Shown piece by piece: positions 9,017 to 18,990 of a DNA stretch of 64,000 nucleotides (position 1 is the first letter of the stretch; every line of letters begins with the position of its first letter). The position numbers and the translations under genes are program-made. Origin of the DNA: Noviherbaspirillum humi (GTDB lineage Bacteria; Pseudomonadota; Gammaproteobacteria; Burkholderiales; Burkholderiaceae_D); assembly GCF_900188095.1 (NCBI RefSeq), contig NZ_FZOT01000002.1, positions 434,001 to 498,000 on the forward strand, in the 5' to 3' direction. The notes below the pieces were generated by a model, which was given only the letters and a program-made list of their open reading frames with translations, was not told where the DNA came from and did not search any database.

Positions 9017-9061
9017 TCAACAGCAATAGATACATTTTGTTGCAATAATTACTGCTGTTGA
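9017..9061. promoter_or_regulatory. Inverted repeat between the divergent RNase and PY-rich genes
   Basis: TCAACAGCA (9017-9025) and TGCTGTTGA (9053-9061) form a perfect nine-base inverted repeat separated by 27 AT-rich bases. It sits in the intergenic space between two divergent secreted-protein genes, a plausible place for an operator. No regulator is identifiable. Confidence 0.35.
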
Positions 9062-9127
9062 ACCGGCTTTTCCTGTCCTTTGTGACGTCTCGCGCGTTAA
9101 ATGAACATAGAACATTTCGGAGCCATC

Positions 9128-9490
9128 ATGAAACTTTCCCTCGCCCGTTTCGCCAAGTTTGCGATTGCACTGGGGCTCGTTGCCGGTACGCCGCTGGCGT
9201 TCGCCAACGGTCATGTGAACTGGTCGGTCAACGTCGGCACGGCATTCCCGGCGCCACGCCCGGTGTACGTCCCGCCGCCTCAGGTGTATGTCCAGCCGCA
9301 GCCTTCCGTTACTTATATCGACCCGCGCCAACCGGTTTATGTCGGGCCTACTTATTACCAAACTCAGCCGGCTTATGTCGCGCCGCCGGTGGTCGTGGTT
9401 CCCCCTGGTGCGGTGCTCCAGTACGGACCGCCGCACAGGCATCACCACCATCACTACCACCCTCAGCCCTATTACCGCTACGGCTATTGA
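9128..9490 (+). CDS. Secreted Pro/Tyr/Val/His-rich protein (PXPV-repeat-like)
   Basis: A 120-residue exported protein of unknown function. A signal peptide (about 1-26, ending AFA-NG) is followed by short proline/tyrosine/valine motifs (PVYVPPP, QVYVQPQ, PVYVGP, PAYVAPP) and a C-terminal HRHHHHHYH cluster that could bind metal. The composition resembles the PXPV-repeat small proteins of Burkholderiales. The ATG at 9128 was chosen because it starts a typical signal peptide and has GGAG five bases upstream. It is transcribed away from the RNase/barstar unit. Confidence 0.7.
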   Translation: MKLSLARFAKFAIALGLVAGTPLAFANGHVNWSVNVGTAFPAPRPVYVPPPQVYVQPQPSVTYIDPRQPVYVGPTYYQTQPAYVAPPVVVVPPGAVLQYGPPHRHHHHHYHPQPYYRYGY

Positions 9491-9509
9491 TTGGATTGCG
9501 GCATTCGCC

Positions 9510-9536
9510 GCTCCAGTCGCTCCAGTCACTCCAGTC
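9510..9536. repeat. Three tandem copies of a 9-bp unit
   Basis: GCTCCAGTC occurs twice and ACTCCAGTC once, head to tail, just after the stop of the secreted PY-rich gene. It is too short for CRISPR and has no evident function. Confidence 0.6.
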
Positions 9537-9548
9537 GCTTCGGTTAAC

Positions 9549-9574
9549 GGTCAGCCTGAATCGCTAGGCTGACC
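9549..9574. terminator. Hairpin between convergent genes, possible weak terminator
   Basis: GGTCAGCCT (9549-9557) pairs perfectly with AGGCTGACC (9566-9574) around an eight-base loop. It overlaps the stop codon of the patatin gene and lies between two convergent genes. Neither side has a T-tract, so it could act as a bidirectional structure rather than a classical terminator. Confidence 0.4.
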
Positions 9575-10760
9575 GCCTGCCTGCCTCCTCATCCACACCG
9601 AAGAAGCGCAATACCTCGCCGCGCTTTTCCTGCGCATCGCGCCATCCCAGTTCGATCAATTCCCGCGTGTAGCTCGCCTCGAACAGCAGATAGGAGGCAA
9701 GCGCCCCGCCGCGGCCGTCGGTGGCGCCGATGGCAGCGAGCAACAGGCGAATCGGCCGCGGCAAGCTGCCGACATGGCGGCTGGCGATCTGGTCGAGGCG
9801 CTGGGAGGGCGCAATGATCAGCATGTCGATCGGCCGCAACGCCTGGTTCGCACGCTGTGTCTCGGTCAGCAGCGCCAGGGTCGTGTTTATCCGGCTCATG
9901 CGCTCGATGTCCATGGCAAGGCCATCGAGAAAGATGCTCGACATCGCATGGCCGGCGATCTGGGCCAGGCTCGGATAGACGCCAATTTCCGGCACCTCCT
10001 GCGCAGGCTCCGTCAGGCGTCCGGCGCCAATGACAAGTACCCGGTCCGCGCCGAGGTGAATGGCGGGCGAAATCGGCGCCGTCTGCCGCATCGAGCCATC
10101 GCCGCAGTATTCGCGGCGGCCGTCGCAGTAAATCGGCGTCGCCGGAAAGATGAGCGGAATGGCGGACGAGGCGAGCAGGTGCTCAATGCCGATCTGGGCA
10201 GGCATGGACAGGCGCTGGCTGCGCCGCCAGGGCTGCACCGCCGTCTCGGTCTGGTAGAAGGTGATGTGGCGGCCGCTGGTGTAGGAAGATGCCGTCACCG
10301 CCAGCGCCTGCAAGTGCCCGTCGGCCAGGGCGGCATCCAGCTTCGGGAACGAAAGCATCCGATGCAGCAGTGTCACCAGCGGCGTGTTGTCGAGCAGGGA
10401 GGTAGGCGGATTGCTGCGCCACTGCCTCAGCAGCCAGCCGAACGACAGCAACGACATCCATCGCGCGCCGGAGCGAAGCACGCCCAGGGAATCGGCGCGG
10501 TAGACCTGCTCCACGGTGAATGAAGACCAGATGTCGCTGAGCCGTTCCAGGCCGGCGTCGAACTCGGCCGCCTGGCAGGCGAGCGCGACGGCATTGAGCG
10601 CACCGGCCGAGGTGCCGCAAATGATGTCGTAGGGGTTGCGATCCGGCCAATGGCCAGCCTGGCGCAAGATGTCGGACACGCCTTGCAGCACACCGACCTG
10701 ATAGGCGGCACGGGCGCCGCCGCCGGTCAGAATCAAGCCGGTCTTCTGGTTTGCTTTCAT
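9564..10760 (-). CDS. Patatin-like phospholipase
   Basis: Serine lipid acyl hydrolase of 398 residues with a Ser-Asp dyad. The oxyanion-hole glycines are at 13-17 (GGGAR), the nucleophile is S51 in GTSAG and the Asp is D221 in the DGS variant of the usual DG(A/G) motif. No signal peptide is seen, so it is probably cytoplasmic or delivered another way. The C-terminal ~110 residues are outside the core domain. It is a single gene, convergent with the PY-rich gene, 120 bp downstream of the ggt stop. Confidence 0.9.
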   Translation of the reverse strand: MKANQKTGLILTGGGARAAYQVGVLQGVSDILRQAGHWPDRNPYDIICGTSAGALNAVALACQAAEFDAGLERLSDIWSSFTVEQVYRADSLGVLRSGARWMSLLSFGWLLRQWRSNPPTSLLDNTPLVTLLHRMLSFPKLDAALADGHLQALAVTASSYTSGRHITFYQTETAVQPWRRSQRLSMPAQIGIEHLLASSAIPLIFPATPIYCDGRREYCGDGSMRQTAPISPAIHLGADRVLVIGAGRLTEPAQEVPEIGVYPSLAQIAGHAMSSIFLDGLAMDIERMSRINTTLALLTETQRANQALRPIDMLIIAPSQRLDQIASRHVGSLPRPIRLLLAAIGATDGRGGALASYLLFEASYTRELIELGWRDAQEKRGEVLRFFGVDEEAGRRSA

Positions 10761-10880
10761 CCGTCGAGGTTAGCAAGCCGAAACCCAGTTGCGCACGGTA
10801 AAAACGGACAGGTCAGCGAAAAACAACACTCATGTCGCAAGGAAGGCGATGGGCGCCGCATGCGACCTGATCATTCGCCA

Positions 10881-12677
10881 TCATTCGCCGGCCGCGACGC
10901 CCTCCCGGCGGGGATCGGCGCCGCCGAACCACATGTCCTCCCCGTGGACGTTCATGCGCATGATGCCGTGCAGCCCCGAAGTCTGAGGAGCGAGGCGGAT
11001 GACATGCCCCCTTGCCTGCAGGGCCTGCACCAGGGAGGGCGGCGCCATGCCCTGCTCCAGTTCGGTCGGACCATTGCGGCTGCCGAAGTTCTGCAGGCTG
11101 ATCGCCTGCTGCATGTTCAGCCCCCAATCGAGGGTCCCGATCAAGGTCTTGGCAACGTAGTTGATGATCGACGAGCCCCCTGGCGAGCCGACCGCCAGCA
11201 CCAGCTTGCGGGTCGCCTTGTCGAATACCAGGGTCGGCGCCATGGCGCTGCGCGGACGCTTGCCCGGCTGAACCCGGTTGGCAACGGGACCGTCGGCATC
11301 GGCAGGCAGGAACGAGAAGTCGGTGAGCTGGTTGTTGAGCAGGAAGCCGCGCACCAACTGGCGGGAACCGAAGGCGTCCTCGATCGAGCTGGTCATTGCT
11401 ACCGCATGGCCGGCGGCATCCACCACCGAAATATGCGAGGTGGAGGGCAGCTCCGGCGAGGTATCTTCGCCCTGCGCCAGCTTGATGCCCAGCGGCTGCC
11501 CGGGCGGCGCCATTCTCATGGAGCGCTCTCCTATCGATTGCCCCCGCTCGGCCAGGTAGCGCTTGTCGATCAGCGGCTCGACGCTATTGCCCGGCAAGGG
11601 AACGAAATCGGTATCGGCCACATAGCGCGCCCGGTCGGCATAGGCAAGACGTCCTGCTTCGCTGATCAGATGCACCGCTTCCGCCGCCGGCACGCCATCG
11701 GCCGGGGGCAGCGAAGCCAGATTGCGGCGTTCCAGCATCCCCAGCATTTGCGCCACCGCGATGCCGCCGGAGGACGGCGGCGGCATGCCGCACACGGTCC
11801 ATCGACGGTAATCGCTGCACACCGGGTCGCGCGTTTTGGGCAGATAGGCGGCAAGGTCCGAGGCGGCGAGCTTGCCGGGATTGCGTGAATGCGACCTCAC
11901 TTTTGCCTCTATATCGCGGGCAATGCGGCCGCGGTAAAAGGCGTCTGCGCCTTCGAGGGCGATCTCTCGCAGCGTGGCGGCCAGCGCCGGGTTCTTCAGA
12001 AGATGGCCCGCTGGCCAGGGCTTGCCGGCAGCATCGTAGAAGTAGGCAGCGGCGGCGGCATCCTGCTTCAGGTAAGGGTCGATCTGCAGCATGCGCGCCA
12101 GGCGCGGGCTGACGGGGAAGCCCTTTTCCGCCAGATTGATCGCTGGCGCGAACAGCGTTGCCCATGGCAGCCGGCCATGCTGAAGATGCGCCTGCTCCAG
12201 CATGCGCAGCAGGCCCGGCACGCCGACCGCCCGGCCGCCCACCGCCGCTTCATGAAACCGCAGCGGCGTGCCCGGCCCGGATTGCAGCAGCGTTTCATCG
12301 ACTGCAGCGGGTGCGGTCTCGCGGCCATCGAAGGCCTGCACTTTCCTGCCGTCGTGGTGCAGCAAAAAGCCACCACCGCCGATGCCGGAGGATTGCGGCT
12401 CCACCAGGGTCAGCACCATCTGGGCGGCGATGGCGGCATCCACGGCCGATCCGCCGGCCTTCAGCACTTGGCGGCCTGCGTCGGCGGCGAGCGGATGGGC
12501 CGCGACGATCATGAACCGCCGAGCGACCCACCCCGGTTTCTCCGCATAGCCTGTGGCCGCTTCCGGCGGACGCAGGGTTTCGGTGACCTCGCTCGCGGTA
12601 GGCAGGGATGGCGGTGCGGCGCAACCGGCGAGCACGGCCAGCAGCGCGGTGAGGGGCAATATACGGAAGGGAGACAT
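10881..12677 (-). CDS. ggt: Gamma-glutamyltransferase, lipoprotein form
   Basis: N-terminal nucleophile hydrolase that removes or transfers the gamma-glutamyl group of glutathione in the periplasm. The 598 residues begin with a lipobox (LAGC, Cys19), implying membrane anchoring rather than the soluble form of E. coli. The precursor self-cleaves before the catalytic Thr, here T413 in STSHISVVD. The Gly-rich SGIGGGGF, FLLNNQLTDFS and SPGGSSIINY segments of the active site are all present, so autoprocessing and catalysis look intact. Downstream is the patatin gene. Confidence 0.94.
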   Translation of the reverse strand: MSPFRILPLTALLAVLAGCAAPPSLPTASEVTETLRPPEAATGYAEKPGWVARRFMIVAAHPLAADAGRQVLKAGGSAVDAAIAAQMVLTLVEPQSSGIGGGGFLLHHDGRKVQAFDGRETAPAAVDETLLQSGPGTPLRFHEAAVGGRAVGVPGLLRMLEQAHLQHGRLPWATLFAPAINLAEKGFPVSPRLARMLQIDPYLKQDAAAAAYFYDAAGKPWPAGHLLKNPALAATLREIALEGADAFYRGRIARDIEAKVRSHSRNPGKLAASDLAAYLPKTRDPVCSDYRRWTVCGMPPPSSGGIAVAQMLGMLERRNLASLPPADGVPAAEAVHLISEAGRLAYADRARYVADTDFVPLPGNSVEPLIDKRYLAERGQSIGERSMRMAPPGQPLGIKLAQGEDTSPELPSTSHISVVDAAGHAVAMTSSIEDAFGSRQLVRGFLLNNQLTDFSFLPADADGPVANRVQPGKRPRSAMAPTLVFDKATRKLVLAVGSPGGSSIINYVAKTLIGTLDWGLNMQQAISLQNFGSRNGPTELEQGMAPPSLVQALQARGHVIRLAPQTSGLHGIMRMNVHGEDMWFGGADPRREGVAAGE

Positions 12678-12696
12678 GAATTGGAAACGGTATGGC

Positions 12697-12727
12697 CAAA
12701 AACAAACCGGCGCATCGGCGCCGGTTT
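12697..12727 (-). terminator. Intrinsic terminator after the short-chain dehydrogenase
   Basis: AAACCGGCGC and GCGCCGGTTT form a ten-base stem with a four-base loop, followed on the minus strand by GTTTTTGG. It begins 19 bp after the dehydrogenase stop and separates that gene from ggt. Confidence 0.85.
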
Positions 12728-12745
12728 CTCAGTGTGCCGCAGCGC

Positions 12746-13504
12746 CTACTTCGGCTGCATGCGGATGGCGCCATCGAGGCGGATGGTTTCGCCATTGAGC
12801 ATGGTGTTCTCGATGATGGTCCGGGCGAGATGCGCGTATTCGGCCGGCTTGCCCAGGCGCGGCGGGAACGGCACCATCCTGCCGAGCGCATCCTGCACTT
12901 CCTGCGGCATGCCGAGCAGCATGGGGGTTTCGAAGATGCCGGGGGCAATGGTCATGACGCGGATGCCGCTGCGCGACAGGTCGCGCGCCATCGGCAAAGT
13001 CAGGCCGACCACGCCGGCCTTGGAAGCGCCATAGGCAGCCTGCCCGATCTGGCCATCATAGGCTGCGACCGATGCGGTGTTGATGATCACGCCGCGCTCG
13101 CCCTGCTCGTTCGGCTCGCCGCGCGACATGGCCTCGGCGGCGAGGCGCGCCATGTTGAAGGTGCCGACCAGATTGATGTTGATCACGCGCTGGAACACAT
13201 CGAGCGGATGCGGGCCATCCTTGCCAACGGTCTTCACCGCCGGCGCCACGCCCGCGCAATTGATCAGGCCGCGAACCTGTCCCATCTGCATGGCCGCCTC
13301 TACCACTGCCTTGCCATCGGCTTCCTGGGTTACGTCGCACTTCATGAAGCGTCCGCCGAGCTCGGCCGCGAGCTTTTCGCCGGCTTCCACCTGCACGTCG
13401 GCGAGCATCACCCTGCCGCCGTTCTCCACCAACATCCTGGCGGTGGCGGCGCCGAGGCCCGATGCCCCGCCGGTGATGATGAAGACGTTGTTCGCGATTT
13501 GCAT
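12746..13504 (-). CDS. Short-chain dehydrogenase, 3-hydroxyacyl-CoA dehydrogenase (HSD10) type
   Basis: NAD(H)-dependent SDR of 252 residues. The cofactor loop TGGASGLG lies at about 11-18, the NCAG motif follows, and the catalytic Tyr/Lys are in YGASK. The insertion with [24 protein letters not shown] and the ending [12 protein letters not shown] match the type-10 hydroxysteroid / 2-methyl-3-hydroxybutyryl-CoA dehydrogenase group, which acts in isoleucine and branched acyl-CoA breakdown. The start at 13504 has an ideal AAGGAGGAG Shine-Dalgarno. An ACGTTAACGT palindrome lies ~45 bp upstream, suggesting regulated expression. It is a single gene with its own terminator. Confidence 0.88.
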   Translation of the reverse strand: MQIANNVFIITGGASGLGAATARMLVENGGRVMLADVQVEAGEKLAAELGGRFMKCDVTQEADGKAVVEAAMQMGQVRGLINCAGVAPAVKTVGKDGPHPLDVFQRVININLVGTFNMARLAAEAMSRGEPNEQGERGVIINTASVAAYDGQIGQAAYGASKAGVVGLTLPMARDLSRSGIRVMTIAPGIFETPMLLGMPQEVQDALGRMVPFPPRLGKPAEYAHLARTIIENTMLNGETIRLDGAIRMQPK

Positions 13505-13546
13505 CCTTCTCCTCCTTGGCAAGTCCGTTGGGACGTTTGTCGTGAC

Positions 13547-13564
13547 GTTTACGTTAACGTGAAC
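13547..13564. promoter_or_regulatory. Palindromic operator upstream of the dehydrogenase (MerR/LiuR-like)
   Basis: GTTTACGTTAACGTGAAC is an 18-base palindrome with one mismatched pair; its core ACGTTAACGT is perfect. From memory, sites centred on ACGTTAACGT are bound by LiuR-type MerR regulators of branched-chain amino acid and acyl-CoA degradation, which fits the gene it precedes. Two GACGTTT copies 12 bp apart (13532 and 13544) partly overlap it. The regulator itself is not in the window. Confidence 0.6.
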
Positions 13565-13635
13565 CGCGCTGATTCTAACGGACTTGCCGCAGACGGGAAA
13601 GGATGCCTGTCAACCGCCGGCCGGATGTTGGACGC

Positions 13636-15792
13636 TTACTGCTTGGGCTGGGCGACCTTCACCGCTTCGGCCGGCGGCGTGACAATCTTCTTCCCCGGTT
13701 CGGCCGAGCTGGCGATCGGCAGCACCATGTTGCCGCTGTCGGAAGACTGCATGCCGACGGAGGGCAGCAGCGGCACCATGAGCAGCGCCACGATGTTGAT
13801 GATCTTGATCAGCGGGTTGACCGCCGGGCCGGCCGTATCCTTGTACGGGTCGCCGACGGTATCGCCCGTCACGGCAGCCTTGTGCGCATCCGAGCCCTTG
13901 CCGCCATGGTGGCCATCCTCGATGTACTTCTTGGCGTTATCCCAGGCGCCGCCGCCGGTCGTCATGGAGATGGCCACGAACAGCCCGGTGACGATGGTGC
14001 CCATCAGCAGCCCGCCCAGCGCCGCCGGTCCGAGCAGCAGGCCGACCAGCACCGGCACCAGCACCGGCAGCAATGAAGGCAGAATCATTTCCTTGATCGC
14101 CGACGCCGTCAGCATGTCGACCGCCTTGTCATACTGCGGCTTGCCGCTGCCGTCCATGATGCCCTTGATCTCGTGGAACTGGCGCCGCACCTCGACCACC
14201 ACCGCGCCGGCAGCACGGCCTACCGCTTCCATCGCCATCGCGCCGAACAGATAAGGGATCAGGCCGCCGATGAAGAGGCCGATGATCACCATCGGATTGG
14301 ACAAATCGAAGGTGGTGGACTTGCCGGCCGAGTCGAGCGCATGGGTATAGTCGGCAAACAGCACCAGCGCCGCCAGGCCGGCGGAGCCGATCGCATAGCC
14401 CTTGGTGACCGCCTTGGTGGTATTGCCCACTGCATCCAGCGGATCGGTGATGGCCCGCACCGAAGCCGGCAGATCGGACATTTCGGCGATGCCGCCGGCA
14501 TTGTCTGTCACCGGGCCATAGGCGTCGAGGGCAACGATGATGCCTGCCATGGAGAGCATGGAGGTCGCCGCGATCGCCACGCCGTACAGGCCGCCGAGCC
14601 AGTAGGCGATGATGATGGCAACGCACACCGCCAGCACCGGGTAGGCGGTTGACTTCATCGACAGGCCAAGGCCGGCGATGATGTTGGTGCCATGGCCGGT
14701 GGTGGAGGCTTGGGCGAGGTGACGCACCGGCTTGAATTCGGTGCCGGTGTAGTACTCGGTGATATAAACCATCAGCCCGGTGAGCACGATGCCGACGATT
14801 GCCGAACCCATCATCGGCAGTCGCATGGTTTCCGGCAGCAGCAGCCAGGTCACCGCGGCAAATCCTATCAGCGACAGGCCGGCCGACCACCACAGCCCGG
14901 TGTACAGCGCCGACATGATCTTCTTGCCGGGCTGCGCGCGGACGAAGCTGCAGCCGATGATGGACGCGAGGATGGAGACGCCGCCAAGCATCAGCGGATA
15001 AAGCGTGGCCTCCGCTTCTGCGCCCTTGATCATCAGCGCGCCCAGCAGCATGGTGGCGATCAGGGTGACCACGTAGGTTTCGAACAGGTCGGCCGCCATG
15101 CCGGCGCAATCGCCGACGTTGTCGCCGACGTTGTCGGCGATGACCGCCGGATTGCGCGGATCGTCTTCAGGGATGCCGGCCTCGACCTTGCCCACCAGGT
15201 CGGCGCCGACGTCGGCGCCCTTGGTGAAGATGCCGCCGCCGAGGCGGGCGAAGATGGAAATGAGCGAGGCGCCGAAGCCGAGACCGATCAGCGGCTTGAT
15301 CACGTCATGCACCGCCGCCGTGGACTCGGCGGGCATGGCGCGAGTCAGCACCCAGTAAAAGAGGGAGACCCCGAGCAGGCCGAGCCCCACCACCAGCATG
15401 CCGGTGATGGCGCCGCTCTTGAAGGCGACATTCAGCGCTTCATTCATGCCTCGGGTAGCTGCCTGCGCGGTGCGCACGTTGGCCCGTACCGACACGTTCA
15501 TGCCGATGAAGCCGCAGGCGCCGGACAGCACGGCCCCGATGAGAAAACCGAGCGCGGTGTACAGGCCTAGGCCGGGGAGCAGTGCAATGACGATGAAGAG
15601 CAGCACGCCGACGATGGCGATGGTGCGGTACTGGCGTCCGAGATAGGCGGCGGCGCCCTGCTGGATGGCGAGCGCAATTTCCTGCATGCGCGGATTGCCA
15701 GGGTCCTGCTTCAATATCCAACTGCGCGACGCAAGTCCATAGATGACGGCAATGAGGCCGCACACCAAAGCGAACATTAAGCCAATAGCCAT
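13636..15792 (-). CDS. hppA: Membrane-bound proton-translocating pyrophosphatase (K+-independent type)
   Basis: Multi-spanning inner-membrane pump of 718 residues with about 16 helices that couples PPi hydrolysis to proton export. The PPi-site signature is intact ([20 protein letters not shown] and [11 protein letters not shown]). Lys460 in GNTTKA and Thr463 mark the K+-independent subfamily; K+-dependent members have Ala at 460. The start at 15792 gives the expected first helix and has GGAG upstream; a longer in-frame start is less likely. The last ~30 residues ([16 protein letters not shown] onward) lie beyond the last helix. It is a single gene with a structured leader, downstream of adk and in the same direction. 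Confidence 0.95.
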   Translation of the reverse strand: MAIGLMFALVCGLIAVIYGLASRSWILKQDPGNPRMQEIALAIQQGAAAYLGRQYRTIAIVGVLLFIVIALLPGLGLYTALGFLIGAVLSGACGFIGMNVSVRANVRTAQAATRGMNEALNVAFKSGAITGMLVVGLGLLGVSLFYWVLTRAMPAESTAAVHDVIKPLIGLGFGASLISIFARLGGGIFTKGADVGADLVGKVEAGIPEDDPRNPAVIADNVGDNVGDCAGMAADLFETYVVTLIATMLLGALMIKGAEAEATLYPLMLGGVSILASIIGCSFVRAQPGKKIMSALYTGLWWSAGLSLIGFAAVTWLLLPETMRLPMMGSAIVGIVLTGLMVYITEYYTGTEFKPVRHLAQASTTGHGTNIIAGLGLSMKSTAYPVLAVCVAIIIAYWLGGLYGVAIAATSMLSMAGIIVALDAYGPVTDNAGGIAEMSDLPASVRAITDPLDAVGNTTKAVTKGYAIGSAGLAALVLFADYTHALDSAGKSTTFDLSNPMVIIGLFIGGLIPYLFGAMAMEAVGRAAGAVVVEVRRQFHEIKGIMDGSGKPQYDKAVDMLTASAIKEMILPSLLPVLVPVLVGLLLGPAALGGLLMGTIVTGLFVAISMTTGGGAWDNAKKYIEDGHHGGKGSDAHKAAVTGDTVGDPYKDTAGPAVNPLIKIINIVALLMVPLLPSVGMQSSDSGNMVLPIASSAEPGKKIVTPPAEAVKVAQPKQ

Positions 15793-15845
15793 GCTGAATC
15801 TCCATGTAGTTATATACAGAGCGGAAACAACAACACCTGCGGAGA

Positions 15846-15884
15846 CCGGCAAGGCCTCGGTCAATACACCGACCGGGACTTGCC
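15846..15884 (-). promoter_or_regulatory. Nested hairpin in the hppA 5' leader
   Basis: An outer seven-base stem (CGGCAAG 15846-15852 with CTTGCCG 15878-15884) encloses an inner five-base stem (CGGTC 15857-15861 with GACCG 15870-15874). It ends about 54 bp before the hppA start codon. It could be a structured leader or a transcription/translation control element. It matches no riboswitch class I recognise. Confidence 0.4.
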
Positions 15885-16002
15885 GTCTTTTTCCCCTTCC
15901 AGTACTGCATTGCCTGCTGCAAAACTCATGTTCGGGTGCATGATGGACTTGCGTATCTCGGCTAATGTGCTCCCATTGCCAGCGCGTTCGTTTGTCCTAA
16001 AA

Positions 16003-16030
16003 CAAAAAAGCGGACCACGGTCCGCTTTTC
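16003..16030 (-). terminator. Intrinsic terminator after adk
   Basis: AAAAGCGGACC and GGTCCGCTTTT form a long stem around a minimal loop. On the minus strand it is followed by TTTTTTGTTTT. It begins about 11 bp after the adk stop and isolates adk from hppA. Confidence 0.9.
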
Positions 16031-16040
16031 TTCCTTCCAG

Positions 16041-16706
<666 letters not shown>

Positions 16707-16728
16707 CTAATCGAGTTTTGAATTCTGT

Positions 16729-16752
16729 CGGCTTGCCGGCTTGCCGGCTTGC
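16729..16752. repeat. Three perfect tandem copies of an 8-bp unit
   Basis: CGGCTTGC is repeated three times head to tail (16729-16736, 16737-16744, 16745-16752), 32 bp upstream of the adk start. The position is within the probable adk leader or promoter. Copy number could vary by slippage, but nothing shows a function. Confidence 0.7.
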
Positions 16753-16875
16753 GGGCGCCTGGACTCGTCGCTACCGAGGCGGCTGCATGCTTCACGCCGT
16801 GTTTTACCATATTAACTTTGCACGAAACTTACCACAGAAACCCTGTTTTCCGACAGTCTTGTGCACTGTCGTCCT

Positions 16876-17631
16876 TCATTCGGCGGGAAAGAGAGCCCTC
16901 ACCCGCTCCAGGTCTTGCGGCGTATCGACGCCGGCAGCGGGCGCGCTCGGCGTGACGTGCACGGCGATCGGAAAACCATGCCACAGCACGCGCAGCTGCT
17001 CCAGCGCTTCAATTTGCTCCAGCGGCGATTGCGCCAGCGTCGGATAGGTTTGAAGGAAACCATTGCTGAAGGCGTACAGGCCGATGTGCCGCAGCGGCTG
17101 GTAGCCGGCCGGCAGCGCATCGCGGCTTTGGGCGAAGCCATCGCGATGCCAGGGGATGGTGGCGCGCGAAAAATACAGCGCGCGGCCGTGCCGGTCGAGC
17201 ACCACCTTGACGACGTTCGGATTGAAGGCATCGGCCGCATCGGCGATCGGATGGGCAGCGGTGGCCATCGGCACGCCGGCGCCCGCCAGCGACGCGGTGT
17301 CGCGCACCAGGGCCGAATCGATCAGCGGCTCATCGCCCTGCACGTTCACCACTACCGCATCGTCCGAAAGACCCATTGCGGCAGCGACTTCGGCGATGCG
17401 GTCGGTGCCGGACGGATGATCCGGCCGCGTCATCATGGCGCGCACGTCATGCCGTGCGCAGGCATCGATGATGGCCTGGCTGTCGGCAGCCACCACGACC
17501 TCCGCCGCACCGGACAGGGCGGCCCGCTCTGCCACCCTCACCACCATCGGCTTGCCGGCGATATCGGCCAGCGGCTTGTTGGGCAAACGGGTTGACGCCA
17601 GGCGGGCCGGGATGATGACGATGAAGGACAT
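16876..17631 (-). CDS. kdsB: 3-deoxy-manno-octulosonate cytidylyltransferase (CMP-Kdo synthetase)
   Basis: Activates Kdo with CTP for the LPS inner core. The 251 residues are close to E. coli KdsB (248). The nucleotide-binding start [16 protein letters not shown] is diagnostic, followed by [18 protein letters not shown] and the C-terminal [14 protein letters not shown]. The ATG at 17631 was chosen because it starts this motif directly. It is the last gene of the exbB-exbD-lpxK-Trm112-kdsB leftward cluster. Confidence 0.97.
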   Translation of the reverse strand: MSFIVIIPARLASTRLPNKPLADIAGKPMVVRVAERAALSGAAEVVVAADSQAIIDACARHDVRAMMTRPDHPSGTDRIAEVAAAMGLSDDAVVVNVQGDEPLIDSALVRDTASLAGAGVPMATAAHPIADAADAFNPNVVKVVLDRHGRALYFSRATIPWHRDGFAQSRDALPAGYQPLRHIGLYAFSNGFLQTYPTLAQSPLEQIEALEQLRVLWHGFPIAVHVTPSAPAAGVDTPQDLERVRALFPAE

Positions 17632-17715
17632 AAGCGTTCGGATCGCCCGCACCGCCGAAGGCGGACAGGCTGAATCAAGATAAGAAGAAGGCTGGCGCTG
17701 CCAGCCCGATGGCAA

Positions 17716-17910
17716 TCAGGCCGCCGGCGGCACCGGCTTGGCAGCGGGGTCGATGTCGCGCGCCTGGTCGGCCCACATGATGGGAATGCCGTCGCGTATC
17801 GGGAAGGCCAGCTTGTCCGGCCGGCAGATCAGTTCCTGGGCATTCTTGTCGTACTGGAGCGGTCCCTTGCAGATCGGGCAAACCAGGATATCAAGCAATC
17901 GGGCATCCAC
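17716..17910 (-). CDS. Trm112-like small zinc-finger protein (UPF0434)
   Basis: A 64-residue protein with a conserved CPICKGPL near the N-terminus and IRDGIPIMW near the middle, as in the YcaR/Trm112 family usually found between lpxK and kdsB. Eukaryotic Trm112 activates methyltransferases; the bacterial role is unclear. In this copy the second Cys pair is reduced to a single Cys (ELICRPDK), as in many bacterial members. The start is a GTG at 17910, because this gives the family-typical (M)[11 protein letters not shown] and has GGAG eight bases upstream. That makes it overlap the 3' end of lpxK by 20 bp. Confidence 0.9.
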   Translation of the reverse strand: MDARLLDILVCPICKGPLQYDKNAQELICRPDKLAFPIRDGIPIMWADQARDIDPAAKPVPPAA

Positions 17911-18937
17911 GCCATTTCTCCATGATGGTTTCGACCAGAGAGGCATCGATATTCGCCTCAACCGGCACGACCCACAGACGCGGGTCGTTCTTGAGTTGTT
18001 CTGATTGTTCGCATTTTACTGCATCCTTCTCTGTGATCAGGATGACATCGACATCCCGGCCGGCGAAGGGATTGCTGGCGAAGTCGTGATGATCGGGCAG
18101 CGGCAGCTCGTCGAAATGCAGCCCGGCCTGCCGCAGAAGGCTGAAGAAGCGGGCCGGGTTGCCGATGCCGGCCGCAGCCAGCAGTCGGAGCGGACTCGTT
18201 CCGTCGATTGACTGTGCCAATCCCGCCAGGGGAATGCGATGGCGCCTGTCGACCAGCTGTTCGGCAAACCTTCCGTCCAGTTGCATGAGAAAAGCGTCGT
18301 CGGGTACGCCCGGCGGCACGGTATGGCCATTGACGACCGAAATGTCACGCCGGCGCGACGCCGGTTCGCGCAGCGGCCCGGCCGGCAACAGCCAGCCGTT
18401 GCCGTTGCCGCGGCTATCGCACAGGACGATTTCCACGTCACGCTGCAGCGCGTAGTGCTGCAGGCCGTCATCGGAAAGCAGCACATCGATCTCCGGATGA
18501 CGCGCCAGCAGTTCCCGACCGGCCGCCACCCGATCGGCGCCGACCATCACCGGGCAGCCGGCGCGGCGTGCAATCAGCAGCGGTTCGTCGCCAACGATTG
18601 TCGCCAATGCGTTCGTCCCCACCAGTCGCGGCGCCCTGTCCTCGCTGCGATAGCCGCGCGACACCACGCCCGGATGCAAGCCACGCGCGCGCAACTGCTG
18701 CGCGAGCCAGATGACGAGGGGTGTCTTGCCGGTACCGCCGACGAAGATATTGCCGACGATGATCACCGGCACCGGCAGGCGGCTGCTTTTCAGCCAGCCC
18801 AGCCGGTAGAGTGCCTGCCGCATCCGCACCAGCAGATGGAAGAGCAGCGAAACCGGCAGCAGCAGCCAGCCGGACGGATGGCGGCGGCTGGACCACAGCC
18901 GCTGAAAGCCGGATTCGAAGTGTGAGGAGGAACTCAA
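17891..18937 (-). CDS. lpxK: Tetraacyldisaccharide 4'-kinase
   Basis: Inner-membrane kinase that phosphorylates the 4' position of the lipid A disaccharide. The 348 residues include an N-terminal hydrophobic anchor ([14 protein letters not shown]) and a P-loop, GGTGKTP, near residue 70. [14 protein letters not shown] and the C-terminal ITEKDAVK also fit LpxK. It lies in the leftward cluster 53 bp after exbD and overlaps the Trm112-like gene. Confidence 0.96.
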   Translation of the reverse strand: MSSSSHFESGFQRLWSSRRHPSGWLLLPVSLLFHLLVRMRQALYRLGWLKSSRLPVPVIIVGNIFVGGTGKTPLVIWLAQQLRARGLHPGVVSRGYRSEDRAPRLVGTNALATIVGDEPLLIARRAGCPVMVGADRVAAGRELLARHPEIDVLLSDDGLQHYALQRDVEIVLCDSRGNGNGWLLPAGPLREPASRRRDISVVNGHTVPPGVPDDAFLMQLDGRFAEQLVDRRHRIPLAGLAQSIDGTSPLRLLAAAGIGNPARFFSLLRQAGLHFDELPLPDHHDFASNPFAGRDVDVILITEKDAVKCEQSEQLKNDPRLWVVPVEANIDASLVETIMEKWRGCPIA

Positions 18938-18990
18938 ATCAGCCCGCCCGCGGGGAGGATGACGCGGGATGCCGCAGCAGAACCATCACG

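Noticed and set aside
9510-9536. Short tandem repeats considered as CRISPR
   Set aside because: Only three 9-bp units without spacers and no cas genes.
12692-14254. 520-codon plus-strand frame across dehydrogenase and hppA
   Set aside because: Crosses two real minus-strand genes and their intergenic region; low-complexity protein.
15846-15891. Hairpin plus T5 considered as a plus-strand terminator
   Set aside because: No plus-strand gene lies upstream; kept instead as a structured hppA leader.
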